Assembly (NCBI RefSeq): GCF_017573465.1
Contig: NZ_JAGEPF010000017.1
Span: forward strand, 62,001-126,000
Length of the DNA stretch: 64,000 bases
Direction of reading: 5' to 3'
From: Actinomadura violacea
GTDB lineage: Bacteria > Actinomycetota > Actinomycetes > Streptosporangiales > Streptosporangiaceae
Below are positions 53,901 to 61,697 of this stretch, in pieces (position 1 is the first letter of the stretch; every line of letters starts with the position of its first letter). Below the pieces are notes generated by a model, which worked only from the letters and a program-made list of their open reading frames with translations, had not been told where the DNA came from and searched no databases. A program made the translations under genes and the position numbers.

Positions 53901-54586
53901 CGCGCCGGGTCTTCGACCCGAAGGTGGCGGCGGACGCGACGTACGCGCTGCAGCAGGTCATCAAGAGCGGTACGGCGACGGCGGCGGCGCTGCCGGACGG
54001 CCGTCCCGCCGCGGGCAAGACGGGGACGACCGACCGGAACGTCTCGTCGTGGTTCATCGGGTTCGTGCCGCAGGTGTCGACCGCGGTGACGATGTACAAC
54101 GACAAGCTCGGGCCGGACCACAAGAAGAAGTCGGTGGTGCTGCCGCAGATCGGCGAGGTCGAGGGCGGGTCGATCCCGGCGCGCATCTGGCGCTCGTACA
54201 TGGCGCAGGCGACCAGGGGCATGGAGGTCCAGCCGTTCCCGAACCCGGTGTGGGGCGGACTCGTGCAGAAGTGGGCGAAGCTGCCGCCCAAGAAGAAGAA
54301 GCACGACGACAGGCCGCCGTGGTGCAACTCCCCGATCGGCAAGTACGACCCGCGGTGCAAGGACGGCGGCGGTGGCGGCGGCGGTGGCGGCGGGCAGCCG
54401 TGCCAGTCGCCGTTCCAGACCGACTGCAACCCGAACAAGCCGCCGAGCGACCCGCCTCCGCGCTGGTGGTGCACGATGCACCGGGGCGACCCGGCATGCC
54501 GCAAGCAGCGGGGCGGCGGCGGCCCCAACCAGCCGAACGGCGCGGCGCTGGCGCCGCTGCTCACGCTCACGAGGCCGCCGGAATGA
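50957..54586 (+). CDS. Class A penicillin-binding protein (GT51 + transpeptidase) with collagen-like N-terminus
   Basis: A 1209-residue bifunctional peptidoglycan synthase. A cytoplasmic N-terminus of about 440 residues is almost all Gly/Pro/Ala, with GPGGPGGPGG runs. A membrane segment (about 469-492) follows. The GT51 domain has VLAAENRSFRTDPGFS (catalytic Glu near 547), GGSTITQQLAKNYY and LKLYLNTIYFG. The transpeptidase has SGSAQAGSAMKPYV (SxxK near 825), KESVNTAF (SxN) and AAGKTGTTDRN (KTG near 1019). The tail is Cys-rich and ends in a WWCTMHRGDPAC motif. GTG start at 50957, with the same GTTGATGAGGTCGC leader as the next gene. Synteny matches M. tuberculosis ponA1. Confidence 0.94.
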   Translation: MSNPSQPRPESGSPGPGGHQIPRLGRTGEPEVPDARPGDAATGGPTPPPAPGAPGQSPGPLGSPPPPVDASGIRLDATAVFGTPPSGSGTPAPPPPSGAPQGHGPAGPPGSEPSGFDAERTQNIGPSAPQPPAAPPAPAPPAPPGVTGPVSPQPSAAFLPDDPLGSSFMGGAAPSGPSAVSGPGAGSAGQNDFGGDPLGQGPSFGSASSSPPAGDPLGQGPLAGPSPSGGPGSSPGPLGAPTGGDPGPMTMPDLHGAAVSPHPGSPGTPAGPGGQAGPGGPGGPNGPGGPAGPGGPNGFNGPSAPHGQAGPGGPNGPGGPNGPGGFGGPNGPGGPGGPGGPNGPGGPGGFGGPGGPGMRGGPAGFGSAGVPGGAGGAGAAGGPGAAVSAGVTAALGAVSGVVAKFRSGGASGGPGKPGGPGGPGGPGGPGGPGGPGGPGGRGRRAAKKSFVDHLRSRSTGWRRFLPSWKLVTGVLLLGVAGLVTMIGVAYANTPTPAEPTVAGVEDQASIFYYSDGKTEIGRIGKKRQSVELNKVPPFVQDAVLAAENRSFRTDPGFSIRGTGRAVWVNLTGGHGGGSTITQQLAKNYYSDPNNRTMSRKFKELFIAVKLDKSRSKNEILKLYLNTIYFGRDTYGIQAASREYFGVDVWQLKPDQAALLGGMIQDANKDPADKANKAYVQSRYQYTLKGMVAMGKMSKADADKYMQHVPAVKSAGSGDQLYGGQRGYMLMRAKEELRRQGIQQSELTTKGLRVYTTFNRERMAMAKKAAEHTVPQVNPKKLAKQGIRVGLVSVNTANGEVVAFYGGPGYLEQAFDNVWSGSAQAGSAMKPYVLATALKQNYSLKSMVEGKSNTPIDAGTGNVVPKGSPNSVTVPNSHDVAPAVDLVTALKESVNTAFIQLIAKVGVPETIETAEDAGVSSDLLEPYKHQLNLALGVNDIRPVEQAAGYQAFANGGVFHEPHVIRIVKQSDNKTVRLRPKVQTRRVFDPKVAADATYALQQVIKSGTATAAALPDGRPAAGKTGTTDRNVSSWFIGFVPQVSTAVTMYNDKLGPDHKKKSVVLPQIGEVEGGSIPARIWRSYMAQATRGMEVQPFPNPVWGGLVQKWAKLPPKKKKHDDRPPWCNSPIGKYDPRCKDGGGGGGGGGGQPCQSPFQTDCNPNKPPSDPPPRWWCTMHRGDPACRKQRGGGGPNQPNGAALAPLLTLTRPPE

Positions 54587-54960
54587 GCGCGCTCCAGGAC
54601 GCGAACCGGCCCCGGCTGAACCGGCCGGGGCACCGGCGCGCGTATCCATGGCCGACGGCCTGGTCCCGCCCGCAGGGCGCCGGGACCCGGGCCGCCCCGG
54701 CCGCGTCCACCGTCCCCCTCGGCGGATCGGGGTGTGACATGAGCCATGTCCGTATGACGCCGTGCGGCGCGGCGGCGGACGTCGCACGTCCCGATGCGCC
54801 GGTGCAGGCCGCGGCACGGCGGGGCAGGTCGTCCCGCCGGAGCGGCCCCGTCCGCTACGGGTCCGGACATTCCGGTCTCGTCGGGCACGTTCCAGTGCGT
54901 CCGTCCGTGCCGGGGAGGGGCGTCGTTCCTCCCCCGCCCCCCGCGCCCGCGGGTGAGCAG

Positions 54961-54966
54961 TACGCT
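54961..54966 (+). promoter_or_regulatory. -10-like TACGCT upstream of the second PBP; contents of 54587-55004
   Basis: See 50862-50867: the same motif is at a similar place 39 nt before the GTG. The 418-nt gap otherwise has no gene. Its presence suggests the second PBP is transcribed independently. Confidence 0.5.
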
Positions 54967-55004
54967 CGGACGACGCAAAGCCGTACCCCAGTTGATGAGG
55001 TCGC

Positions 55005-57692
55005 GTGAGCAACCCAAGCCGTTACGGACCCGAATACGGAGAGGGCCCCCCGCCCAGGAGGGGCTCCCCCCGCCCCGGCGCCCAGGGATCGTCCCAGGGC
55101 GCGCCGCGCGGGGGCCAGGGCGCGCCGCGCGGAGGCCAAGGGGCGCCGCGCGGATCGCAGATGGGCGCGCCGACGCCCGGCAGGGCCGCGCCGCGGCCCG
55201 GGTCCCGGCCGGGTCCCCGGCGGGGCACGGGTCCCGCGCGGGCCGGCGGGCCGGGCGGGCCGGGCGGTCCCGGCGGGCGCCGCCGCGCCGCGCCGCCGAA
55301 CGCGATGCGCTCCGGTCCCGGCGGCCCGGGCGGTCCCGGTGGTCCGGGAGGTCCTGGGGGCCCCGGCGGGCCGGGCGGCCCCGGTGGTCCCGGCGGGGGC
55401 GGCGGCGGACGCAGCGGCCGGCGCGGACGGCGCAAGGACAAGCCGGAGAAGACCGGCTGGCGCAAGTACGTCCCGAACTGGAAGATCGTCACCGCGGTCA
55501 TCACCGTGGGGATCCTGGGGACGGCGACGCTGATCGGGGTGGCCTACGCCAACACCCCGATCCCGACGGCGACGCAGGACGACGTGAAGAAGCAGGCGTC
55601 GGTCATCAGCTATGACGACGGCAAGACCACGATCGCGCGGGTCGGCATGAACCGCGAGATCCTCCCCCTGAAGGACATCCCGGACGTCGTTCAGCACGCG
55701 GTGCTCGCCGCGGAGGACCGGGAGTTCTTCAACGAGCCGGGCATCTCGCCGAGCGGCATCGCCGGCGCGCTGTACCGGGCCGCGACCGGCGGGGACGTCA
55801 ACGGCGCCTCGACGATCACCCAGCAGCTCGCCCGCAACTACTACAAGGGCCTGAGCCAGAAGCGGACCGTGAGCCGCAAGCTGAAGGAGATCCTGATCTC
55901 CGTTCGGCTGGGCAACGAGAAGCAGAAGAAGTGGATCCTGGAGCAGTACCTCAACACCGTCTTCTTCGGCCGCGACGCCTACGGCGTCCAGGCCGCCTCG
56001 CGCGCCTACTTCCACAAGCCCGTCAAGGACATCAACGCCTCGCAGGCGGCGCTGCTGGCCGCGATGATCCAGCGTCCGACCTACTTCAAGTCCTTCGGCT
56101 CCGACTCCGACCCGGCGAAGCAGGCGCTCATCTCCCGCTGGAACTACGTCATGGCCGGCATGGAGAAGAAGCAGTGGATCACGCCTGACGAGAAGGCCAA
56201 GGCGAAGTTCCCGAAGACGTTCGAGAAGTGGAGCGACATCAAGGACACGGGGCAGTCCGGGTACCTCACCGACCGTGTCATCGCCGAGCTCAAGACGCTC
56301 GGCATCTCCAAGCAGAGCGTCCAGACGGCGGGGCTGCGGATCACGACCACGTTCGACAAGAATCTGCAGGACTACACCGCGGTGGCCGTCAAGCAGTTGA
56401 AGCAGGAGAAGAACTTCAACAGCAGCATCCACTTCGGTCTCACCGTGGTCGACCCTGCTACCGGCGGGGTGGTCGCCGCCTACGGCGGCCCGAGTTACAA
56501 GACCCAGCAGTTCGACGACTCCTTCCAGGGTGCGGTGCAGCCGGGTTCGTCGTTCAAGCCGATCGTGCTCGCGACCGCGCTGGACAACAACGTCAGCCTG
56601 AAGACGACGATGGACGGCCACTACCGGCGCGTCATCAACGGGACGGCGTTCACGAACGACAGCCACGCGGAGAACGGCGTCTTCGACCTGAAGGAGATGA
56701 CGGCCAAGTCCATCAACACCGCCTATGTCGACCTCGGCCAGAAGGTCGGGCTGGACAAGGTGGTCGACATGGCCGAGAAGATGGGCATCCCGGCGAACAC
56801 GCCGGGCCTCAACGCGACCTACACCTCGCTGCCCCTCGGTGTCATCGACGCGACGTCGGTCACGATGGCGGGCGTCTACCAGACGTTCGCCGCGAACGGG
56901 GTGCACCGGCCGCCGCACGTGATCCAGTCGATCACGGACGCGAACGGCAACCCGATCAGGAACGACGCGGGCAAGCCCATCAAGAAGAACCCGTGGGGCA
57001 CGAAGGAGACGAAGGTCTTCGAGTCGGGGGTCGCGGCGGACGCCACGGAGGCGATGCGCGGTGTCGTCACGCACGGCACCGGTACCGGGGCGAGCCTCGG
57101 TTCCCGTCCGGTCGCCGGCAAGACCGGTACGTCGTCGCAGAACAAGTCGGCCTGGTTCGTGGGCTACACGCCGGAGTACGTGACTTCGGCGGCGATGTGG
57201 CGGCAGGACAAGAAGGGCAACCGCCAGTCCCTGGTCGGCGTCGGTGGGTACAGCCAGGTCTACGGTGGTACCGTCCCGGCCGAGCTGTTCAAGATGGTCA
57301 TGACGAAGGCGCTCGAGGGCAAGGAGATCAAACCGTTCCCGCCCGCGGTCTACGGCGGTGAGGTCGCCCCGTGGGCGGCGGCCAAGCCGCAGCCGACCAC
57401 GTCGCCGTCGAACACGCCGTCGCCGACCATCACCCCGTCGTGCGGGAACAACGGCCAGGGGCAGCAGCAGCCGCAGAACGGGCGGCCTTGCCACACCAAG
57501 TCACCGAACCCGACGACCACGTCGCCGACCCCGAACCCGGGGGTGCCGTGCAACGGCATGGGGATGCCGTTCGGCTGCGACCCGAACCTCCCGCCGACCG
57601 ACCCGAACGACCTGAGGCGGTGGTGCAAGACGCACCCGAACAACCAGGCGTGCAGGGAGCAGGACCCGAACACCCCGAACGGAACGAACTGA
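55005..57692 (+). CDS. Second class A penicillin-binding protein (GT51 + transpeptidase)
   Basis: An 895-residue paralogue of the preceding protein. The Gly/Pro/Arg-rich N-terminus is shorter (about 150 residues), followed by a membrane segment (about 160-185, WKIVTAVITVGILGTATLIG). GT51: VLAAEDREFFNEPGIS (Glu near 236), NGASTITQQLARNYY and LEQYLNTVFFGRDAYG. Transpeptidase: VQPGSSFKPIV (SxxK near 514), AKSINTAYVDL (SxN), VAGKTGTSSQN (KTG near 705). The tail is Pro/Thr-rich with Cys and ends in RRWCKTHPNNQACREQ, like its neighbour. GTG start at 55005 within the same leader sequence as the first gene, showing tandem duplication. A strong terminator follows. Confidence 0.95.
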   Translation: MSNPSRYGPEYGEGPPPRRGSPRPGAQGSSQGAPRGGQGAPRGGQGAPRGSQMGAPTPGRAAPRPGSRPGPRRGTGPARAGGPGGPGGPGGRRRAAPPNAMRSGPGGPGGPGGPGGPGGPGGPGGPGGPGGGGGGRSGRRGRRKDKPEKTGWRKYVPNWKIVTAVITVGILGTATLIGVAYANTPIPTATQDDVKKQASVISYDDGKTTIARVGMNREILPLKDIPDVVQHAVLAAEDREFFNEPGISPSGIAGALYRAATGGDVNGASTITQQLARNYYKGLSQKRTVSRKLKEILISVRLGNEKQKKWILEQYLNTVFFGRDAYGVQAASRAYFHKPVKDINASQAALLAAMIQRPTYFKSFGSDSDPAKQALISRWNYVMAGMEKKQWITPDEKAKAKFPKTFEKWSDIKDTGQSGYLTDRVIAELKTLGISKQSVQTAGLRITTTFDKNLQDYTAVAVKQLKQEKNFNSSIHFGLTVVDPATGGVVAAYGGPSYKTQQFDDSFQGAVQPGSSFKPIVLATALDNNVSLKTTMDGHYRRVINGTAFTNDSHAENGVFDLKEMTAKSINTAYVDLGQKVGLDKVVDMAEKMGIPANTPGLNATYTSLPLGVIDATSVTMAGVYQTFAANGVHRPPHVIQSITDANGNPIRNDAGKPIKKNPWGTKETKVFESGVAADATEAMRGVVTHGTGTGASLGSRPVAGKTGTSSQNKSAWFVGYTPEYVTSAAMWRQDKKGNRQSLVGVGGYSQVYGGTVPAELFKMVMTKALEGKEIKPFPPAVYGGEVAPWAAAKPQPTTSPSNTPSPTITPSCGNNGQGQQQPQNGRPCHTKSPNPTTTSPTPNPGVPCNGMGMPFGCDPNLPPTDPNDLRRWCKTHPNNQACREQDPNTPNGTN

Positions 57693-57708
57693 GCGCGAGC
57701 GCGTGACC

Positions 57709-57750
57709 GGAACGGCCCGGAGCCAGGGAGGCTCCGGGCCGTTCCGCTTT
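57709..57750 (+). terminator. Terminator of the second PBP gene
   Basis: A perfect 16-bp stem (57709-57724 with 57730-57745, GGAACGGCCCGGAGCC) and a 5-nt loop, followed by GCTTT. It lies 16 nt after the stop. Confidence 0.93.
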
Positions 57751-57817
57751 CCTGAGGGTTTCCTGGACGTCCCGGTCCGCGGGCGGTGCGCCGACGCGTT
57801 CTTTGCGCGGGGACCAA

Positions 57818-57823
57818 TAGTCT
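57818..57823 (+). promoter_or_regulatory. -10-like TAGTCT placed for a leaderless start of the GT87 gene
   Basis: TAGTCT ends 7 nt before the ATG at 57831 and no ribosome-binding site is seen. The terminator of the upstream gene lies just before it, so the gene needs its own promoter here. Confidence 0.6.
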
Positions 57824-57830
57824 GCTGTCC

Positions 57831-59273
57831 ATGTCGTCGTCTTTTGAGAGGGTCGCCATGGCCGGCGCCGCTGCCGGGACGGATCCGGCGGGCGAGCGCG
57901 GCCGGACGGCGCGGCTCGCGCCGGTCCTCGCCGGGGTCGCGGCCCTGGTGTGCGCGCTGGGCTGGCTGCAGAAGCAGCCGTGCGCGTCGGCGAAGTTCGA
58001 CTTCATCAAGACGACGCAGCACGCCTGCTACACCGACGTGTACCCGCTGTACTACGTGCGGGGCCTGAACGACGGGAAGATCCCGTACTTCGACTCGTTC
58101 ACCGGCTCCGACATCCACCACGTCGAGTACCCGGTGCTGAGCGGCGGCTTCATGCAGCTGGCCGCGTGGCTGGTCAAGCCGTTCGGGGTGGACGCGCGGG
58201 GGATGGCGTTCTACAACGTGACGGCGCTGCTGCTTGCGGTGCTGGCGATCGTCGCGGTGCTGGCGACGGCGTACGCGGCGGGGCGGCGGTCGCTGCGGGC
58301 CGGGCTGATGGTGGCGCTGTCGCCGTCGCTGCTGCTCACCGCGTACATCAACTGGGACCTGCTCGCGGTGGCGCTGGCGGCGCTGGCGCTGGCGGCGTGG
58401 TCGGCGCGGCGTCCGGCGCTGGCGGGCGCGATGCTGGGGCTGGCGATCGCGGCGAAGTTCTACCCGCTGCTGTTCCTCGGCCCGCTGGTGCTGCTGTGCG
58501 TCCGCGCGGGGCGGTGGCGGGCGATGGGGCGGATGCTGGCGGGCACCGCGGGCGCGTGGCTGGTCGTGAACGTGCCGGTGATGGTGTTCGCGTGGGACGG
58601 CTGGGTGGAGTTCTACAGCTTCAGCCAGAAGCGCGGCATCGACTGGGGTTCGGTCTTCTTCTTCCTGCAGGACCACGGGTTGTCCGGCCTGGCGTCCAAC
58701 ACCGACGAGCTGAACCTCGCGGGCACCGGGACGTTCCTGGTGCTCGCCGCGGGGATCGCGGTGCTCGCGCTCGCGGCGCCGCGGCGTCCGCGGCTGCCGC
58801 AGCTGATGTTCCTGGTGCTGGTCGCGTTCATGCTGCCGAACAAGGTGTGGTCGCCGCAGTACGTGCTGTGGCTGCTGCCGCTCGCGGTGCTGGCGCGCCC
58901 GAAGGTCCCGGCGTTCGTGGTCTGGCAGGTCGGCGAGATCATCTACTTCTTCGGCATCTGGTGGTACCTGATGTCGGTGTCGCTGCAGGTGCCGGGGGCG
59001 GACCTGTCGTCGACGCTGTCGGCGGTGGCGCACCTCGGCGCCCCGGAGGGCGGGATCGGCCACGACGTGTACGTCATCGCGCTGCTCGCCCGGTTCGTCA
59101 CGGTGCTGGCGATGGCGGTGCTGGTGGTGTGGGACGTCCTGCGCCCGTCCGGCGACATCGTGCGGACGGGCGGCGAGGACGACCCGGCGGGCGGGGTGCT
59201 CGACGGCGCGGACGACGTGGTGTCGCTCCGCCGGTGGCGCGGCGCCCGGCACCTGGCGCCCCAGGCGACCTGA
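57831..59273 (+). CDS. GT87-family polyprenyl-phosphate-dependent glycosyltransferase (DUF2029)
   Basis: A 480-residue membrane protein with about 11-13 segments. It is a GT-C type glycosyltransferase: the first external loop holds the acidic residues (CYTDVYPLYYVRGLNDGKIP, FDSFTGSDIHHVEYPVL), followed by SPSLLLTAYINWDLLAVALA and MLGLAIAAKFYPLLFLGPL. GT87 enzymes use polyprenyl-phosphate mannose or arabinose to build cell-envelope glycans. The homologue at this place in M. tuberculosis (Rv0051, beside ponA1) is uncharacterised. ATG at 57831; a longer frame starting at 57786 is unlikely because of the leaderless promoter. Confidence 0.85.
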   Translation: MSSSFERVAMAGAAAGTDPAGERGRTARLAPVLAGVAALVCALGWLQKQPCASAKFDFIKTTQHACYTDVYPLYYVRGLNDGKIPYFDSFTGSDIHHVEYPVLSGGFMQLAAWLVKPFGVDARGMAFYNVTALLLAVLAIVAVLATAYAAGRRSLRAGLMVALSPSLLLTAYINWDLLAVALAALALAAWSARRPALAGAMLGLAIAAKFYPLLFLGPLVLLCVRAGRWRAMGRMLAGTAGAWLVVNVPVMVFAWDGWVEFYSFSQKRGIDWGSVFFFLQDHGLSGLASNTDELNLAGTGTFLVLAAGIAVLALAAPRRPRLPQLMFLVLVAFMLPNKVWSPQYVLWLLPLAVLARPKVPAFVVWQVGEIIYFFGIWWYLMSVSLQVPGADLSSTLSAVAHLGAPEGGIGHDVYVIALLARFVTVLAMAVLVVWDVLRPSGDIVRTGGEDDPAGGVLDGADDVVSLRRWRGARHLAPQAT

Positions 59274-59297
59274 CGCCGCGCCCCGCGTCGCGCCCGG

Positions 59298-60236
59298 TCA
59301 GTGGCGCAGCGCGGCGATGAACCACTCGAACACCGGGACCAGCGACGGCGGCACGGGCCAGCCGTTGATCACGGCGAGCAGCTGCCAGTACCGTTCGGCG
59401 CGGCGGTCGCCGCCGACCTCGAGCCGGTGCAGCAGCCGGGCGCGGAACTCCGGGCCGTCCTGCTCGCCGAGCGCGTCCGCGTAGGCGGCGGCGAGCTCGT
59501 CGACGACGGGACGGGCGGCCTCCGACGCGGGGTCGACGCCGTTCCCGGCGGCCTCGCCCGCCTTCCGGACCGTGATCTCGGTCAGTTCGGGCAGGCCCTC
59601 AGTGGCGGTGCCGCGCGCGGACTCCTCGGCCTGGAACTCCGCCATCCGCCGCACGGCGGCGCGGAAGCCGGGGTCGCCGACCAGCTCGGCGAGCTCGACC
59701 CACGCGTCGACCTGCTCGGGCGACGGGTCGTCGGGCAGCTCCGGCAGCGCCGCGCGCATCTTCGCCGCGAACTCGGGGTTCACCTCCAGGCCGGCGAACG
59801 TCTCGTCGAGGAAACCGGTGATGATCCGGTTGCGTTCCTCGTCGGACAGCCTGGCGAGCTTGTGCATCAGCTGGACCTCCTCAGGGGCGGAACCGCGTTT
59901 AGCCACCGCGCGCAGCACGGCCCGGCGCAGCCGGAGCGTGCGGATCTGCACGTCGAGCGCCTCGGCGTGCGCCGCCGCGACGTCCCCGACGGAGACCTCC
60001 CGGTCCAGCACGCGCCGGACGGTGCCGAGGTCGACGCCGAGGTCGACGCCGAGGTCGCGCAGCGTGCGGACGAGGTCGAGGCGGGTGGCGGCCGCGATGT
60101 CGTAGAGCCGGTAGCCGGCCGGCGACCGGTCGGTCGGCGGCACCACGCCGGCGTCGGAGTAGAACCGGATCGTCCGGACCGGCAGGCCGGTCCGGCGGGC
60201 CAGGTCCCCGATCGTGTACAGGGTGTCGCCGTCCAT
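59298..60236 (-). CDS. MerR-family transcriptional regulator
   Basis: A 312-residue protein. The N-terminal MerR winged helix is YTIGDLARRTGLPVRTIRFY, then PAGYRLYDIAAATRLDLVRT. A coiled region follows, and a C-terminal domain of about 200 residues with no Cys cluster, so it is not a metal sensor; it resembles TipAL-like or small-ligand MerR proteins. A duplicated GVDL segment (LGVDLGVDLG) lies near residue 65. ATG at 60236 is chosen; GGAGG is only 2 nt from it, so a GTG 9 nt upstream (60245) is an alternative. It follows the toastrack-like gene behind a terminator. Confidence 0.85.
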   Translation of the reverse strand: MDGDTLYTIGDLARRTGLPVRTIRFYSDAGVVPPTDRSPAGYRLYDIAAATRLDLVRTLRDLGVDLGVDLGTVRRVLDREVSVGDVAAAHAEALDVQIRTLRLRRAVLRAVAKRGSAPEEVQLMHKLARLSDEERNRIITGFLDETFAGLEVNPEFAAKMRAALPELPDDPSPEQVDAWVELAELVGDPGFRAAVRRMAEFQAEESARGTATEGLPELTEITVRKAGEAAGNGVDPASEAARPVVDELAAAYADALGEQDGPEFRARLLHRLEVGGDRRAERYWQLLAVINGWPVPPSLVPVFEWFIAALRH

Positions 60237-60319
60237 GTCCTCCACCTTGCGGGTTCCAGTCGGTGGAGACTCAAGCCCGTTCGCGCCGCCTTCTCGAATC
60301 CGCCACGCCGGGATGCGCA

Positions 60320-60350
60320 AGAGCGCGCGCGGGGAGCCCGCGCGCGCTCT
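60320..60350 (-). terminator. Terminator of the toastrack-like gene
   Basis: A perfect 14-bp GC stem (60320-60333 with 60337-60350, AGAGCGCGCGCGGG) and a 3-nt loop GAG, 15 nt past the stop of the minus-strand gene at 60365. Confidence 0.82.
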
Positions 60351-60364
60351 CTGCAAGAGGTCGG

Positions 60365-60856
60365 TCAGCCTGTGTGGGACGGGTCGGCGACGGCCGGCGT
60401 GGTGCCCTCGAGGTGGGCGCGGCGCGCGTCCTGGAGGAACTCCTTGGTGAACAGCGCGGACAGCGTCGCGACGCCGCCGCGGTGGATGCGGATCTCGCCG
60501 TGCTTGATCTCGCCGGTGATCCGGATGCGGCGGCCGCCGCCGTTCGCGCCGGTCCAGTCCTTGACCCGGCCGCGGCCGGTGTAGCGCAGGTCCCAGTGGT
60601 CGATCTCGGCGTCCTGGGGGACGAGCAGCTTGACCATCGAGTGGTCGACGGCCACCTCGATCTCGATGTCGCCGTCGGGGATCCGCGGGGAGCGCAGGTC
60701 GAGGACGGCGGAGGCGCGGCGGGCGCGCACCTCGAAGCGGCGGGTCTGCGCCCAGTGGCCGAGCTTCTTGACGGCGCCGTAGTACGCCTGGACGCGGGTG
60801 GTGGCGGAGTCGGCGGGGGCGTCGGTGGTGGCCGGGGTGGTGGGCGTGGTGTTCAT
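60365..60856 (-). CDS. Toastrack/LiaF-C-like beta-solenoid protein
   Basis: A 163-residue soluble protein with no signal peptide or membrane segment. The middle (about 45-135) is a run of short beta strands: ASAVLDLRSPRIPDGDIEIE, VAVDHSMVKLLVPQDAEIDH, GGGRRIRITGEIKHGEIRIH. This pattern is like the toastrack domain found in LiaF and in envelope-stress proteins, but the match is by eye only. The exact role is unknown. ATG at 60856 with AAGGAA 8 nt upstream. The promoter contains overlapping inverted repeats, so a repressor controls it; the MerR gene downstream is a candidate. Confidence 0.7.
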   Translation of the reverse strand: MNTTPTTPATTDAPADSATTRVQAYYGAVKKLGHWAQTRRFEVRARRASAVLDLRSPRIPDGDIEIEVAVDHSMVKLLVPQDAEIDHWDLRYTGRGRVKDWTGANGGGRRIRITGEIKHGEIRIHRGGVATLSALFTKEFLQDARRAHLEGTTPAVADPSHTG

Positions 60857-60895
60857 CTCTGTCTTCCTTCGCGGAATCGGGCAACTACCTCGCTT

Positions 60896-60939
60896 CGAGA
60901 GTCGCTCTCCTAAAGAGTCTCTCGATATAAGAGAGAATA
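60896..60939 (-). promoter_or_regulatory. Promoter with interleaved inverted repeats upstream of the toastrack-like gene
   Basis: TCTCTC (60918-60923) pairs with GAGAGA (60931-60936) and CGAGAG (60896-60901) with CTCTCG (60919-60924), so one arm is shared. On the minus strand TATTCT (60939-60934) is a -10-like element at the edge. A repressor bound here would block transcription. CTCGATA is shared with the padR operator arm, so regulation by a PadR protein is also possible. Confidence 0.65.
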
Positions 60940-61184
60940 GGGCAGGGGTCGGCCCGCGTCAACCATCGGGAAGGCCACAGTGGAGGCCGCAGTGGAGGCC
61001 CCAAGGAGGCCACAGGGGAGGCCGCCGGCGTCGAGCCGGGTCAGCCGGCGACGCGACGGGATCGCCGGGACGATTGCGGCGACTTGAGGATTTCGTAGGT
61101 GAATGCCGGGGATGATCGCGGCCGGTGGGGCGAGCGGCCCCGGGTGCCCCGCAGGCGCGGGGAGGACGACTGCCGGGAGACGAC

Positions 61185-61655
61185 GTGAACGCGAATCGAG
61201 CACTGGACGAGCTGCTCGCCGGGCGGCTGCGGCCCGGCGTCTACCAGTGGCGGGCGCCCGCGGCCCCCGGTGCCGTCGGCGACACCGCCTGGACGGACCG
61301 GGCCGAGGAGGCGGGCTGGCAAGGCTTCCATCTCGACGGCCGCCGTGCCCGCGACAAGGACGCGTTCCTGCGGCTCTGCGCGGAGGTCTTCGAGCTGCCC
61401 GGCTGGTTCGGCGGCAACTGGGACGCCCTGCAGGACTGCCTCTCCGACCTGTCCTGGACGCCCGCCAAGAACGGTTACCTCGTCCTCTACGAGTCGTGGG
61501 CGGAGCTCGCCGACACCGACCAGGGCGCGTTCCGGACCGTCCTCGATGTCTTCGGAACCGCGGTCAAGGCGTGGCGCGACACCCCCACGCCCATGGTGGT
61601 GCTGCTGGCGAGCGTGGGCGTGGAGGTCGCGGGCGTCCCCCGGCTGGCGTTCTAG
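61185..61655 (+). CDS. Barstar-family protein (ribonuclease inhibitor-like)
   Basis: A 156-residue protein. The barstar fold is visible from about residue 45: GFHLDGRRARDKDAFLRLCA, EVFELPGWFGGNWDALQDCL with the conserved GxNWDAL motif, and LSDLSWTPAKNGYLVLYESW. The first 40 residues (LDELLAGRLRPGVYQWRA) form an extension typical of the actinobacterial group. Barstar blocks the active site of the secreted RNase barnase. No ribonuclease gene is next to it, so its partner is encoded elsewhere or it acts as immunity against foreign toxins. GTG start at 61185 with GGGAG 5 nt upstream. Confidence 0.88.
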   Translation: MNANRALDELLAGRLRPGVYQWRAPAAPGAVGDTAWTDRAEEAGWQGFHLDGRRARDKDAFLRLCAEVFELPGWFGGNWDALQDCLSDLSWTPAKNGYLVLYESWAELADTDQGAFRTVLDVFGTAVKAWRDTPTPMVVLLASVGVEVAGVPRLAF

Positions 61656-61697
61656 TGCATCGGGCCGGGCCCCGCCAGGAGGCCGGCCCGGGCCCGG

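Noticed and set aside
50846..55012. A 1388-residue minus-strand frame opposite the first PBP
   Set aside because: Antisense shadow with Arg/Leu/Val-rich sequence; the plus-strand PBP has all catalytic motifs.
54855..57494. An 879-residue minus-strand frame opposite the second PBP
   Set aside because: Same reason: shadow of a motif-complete gene.
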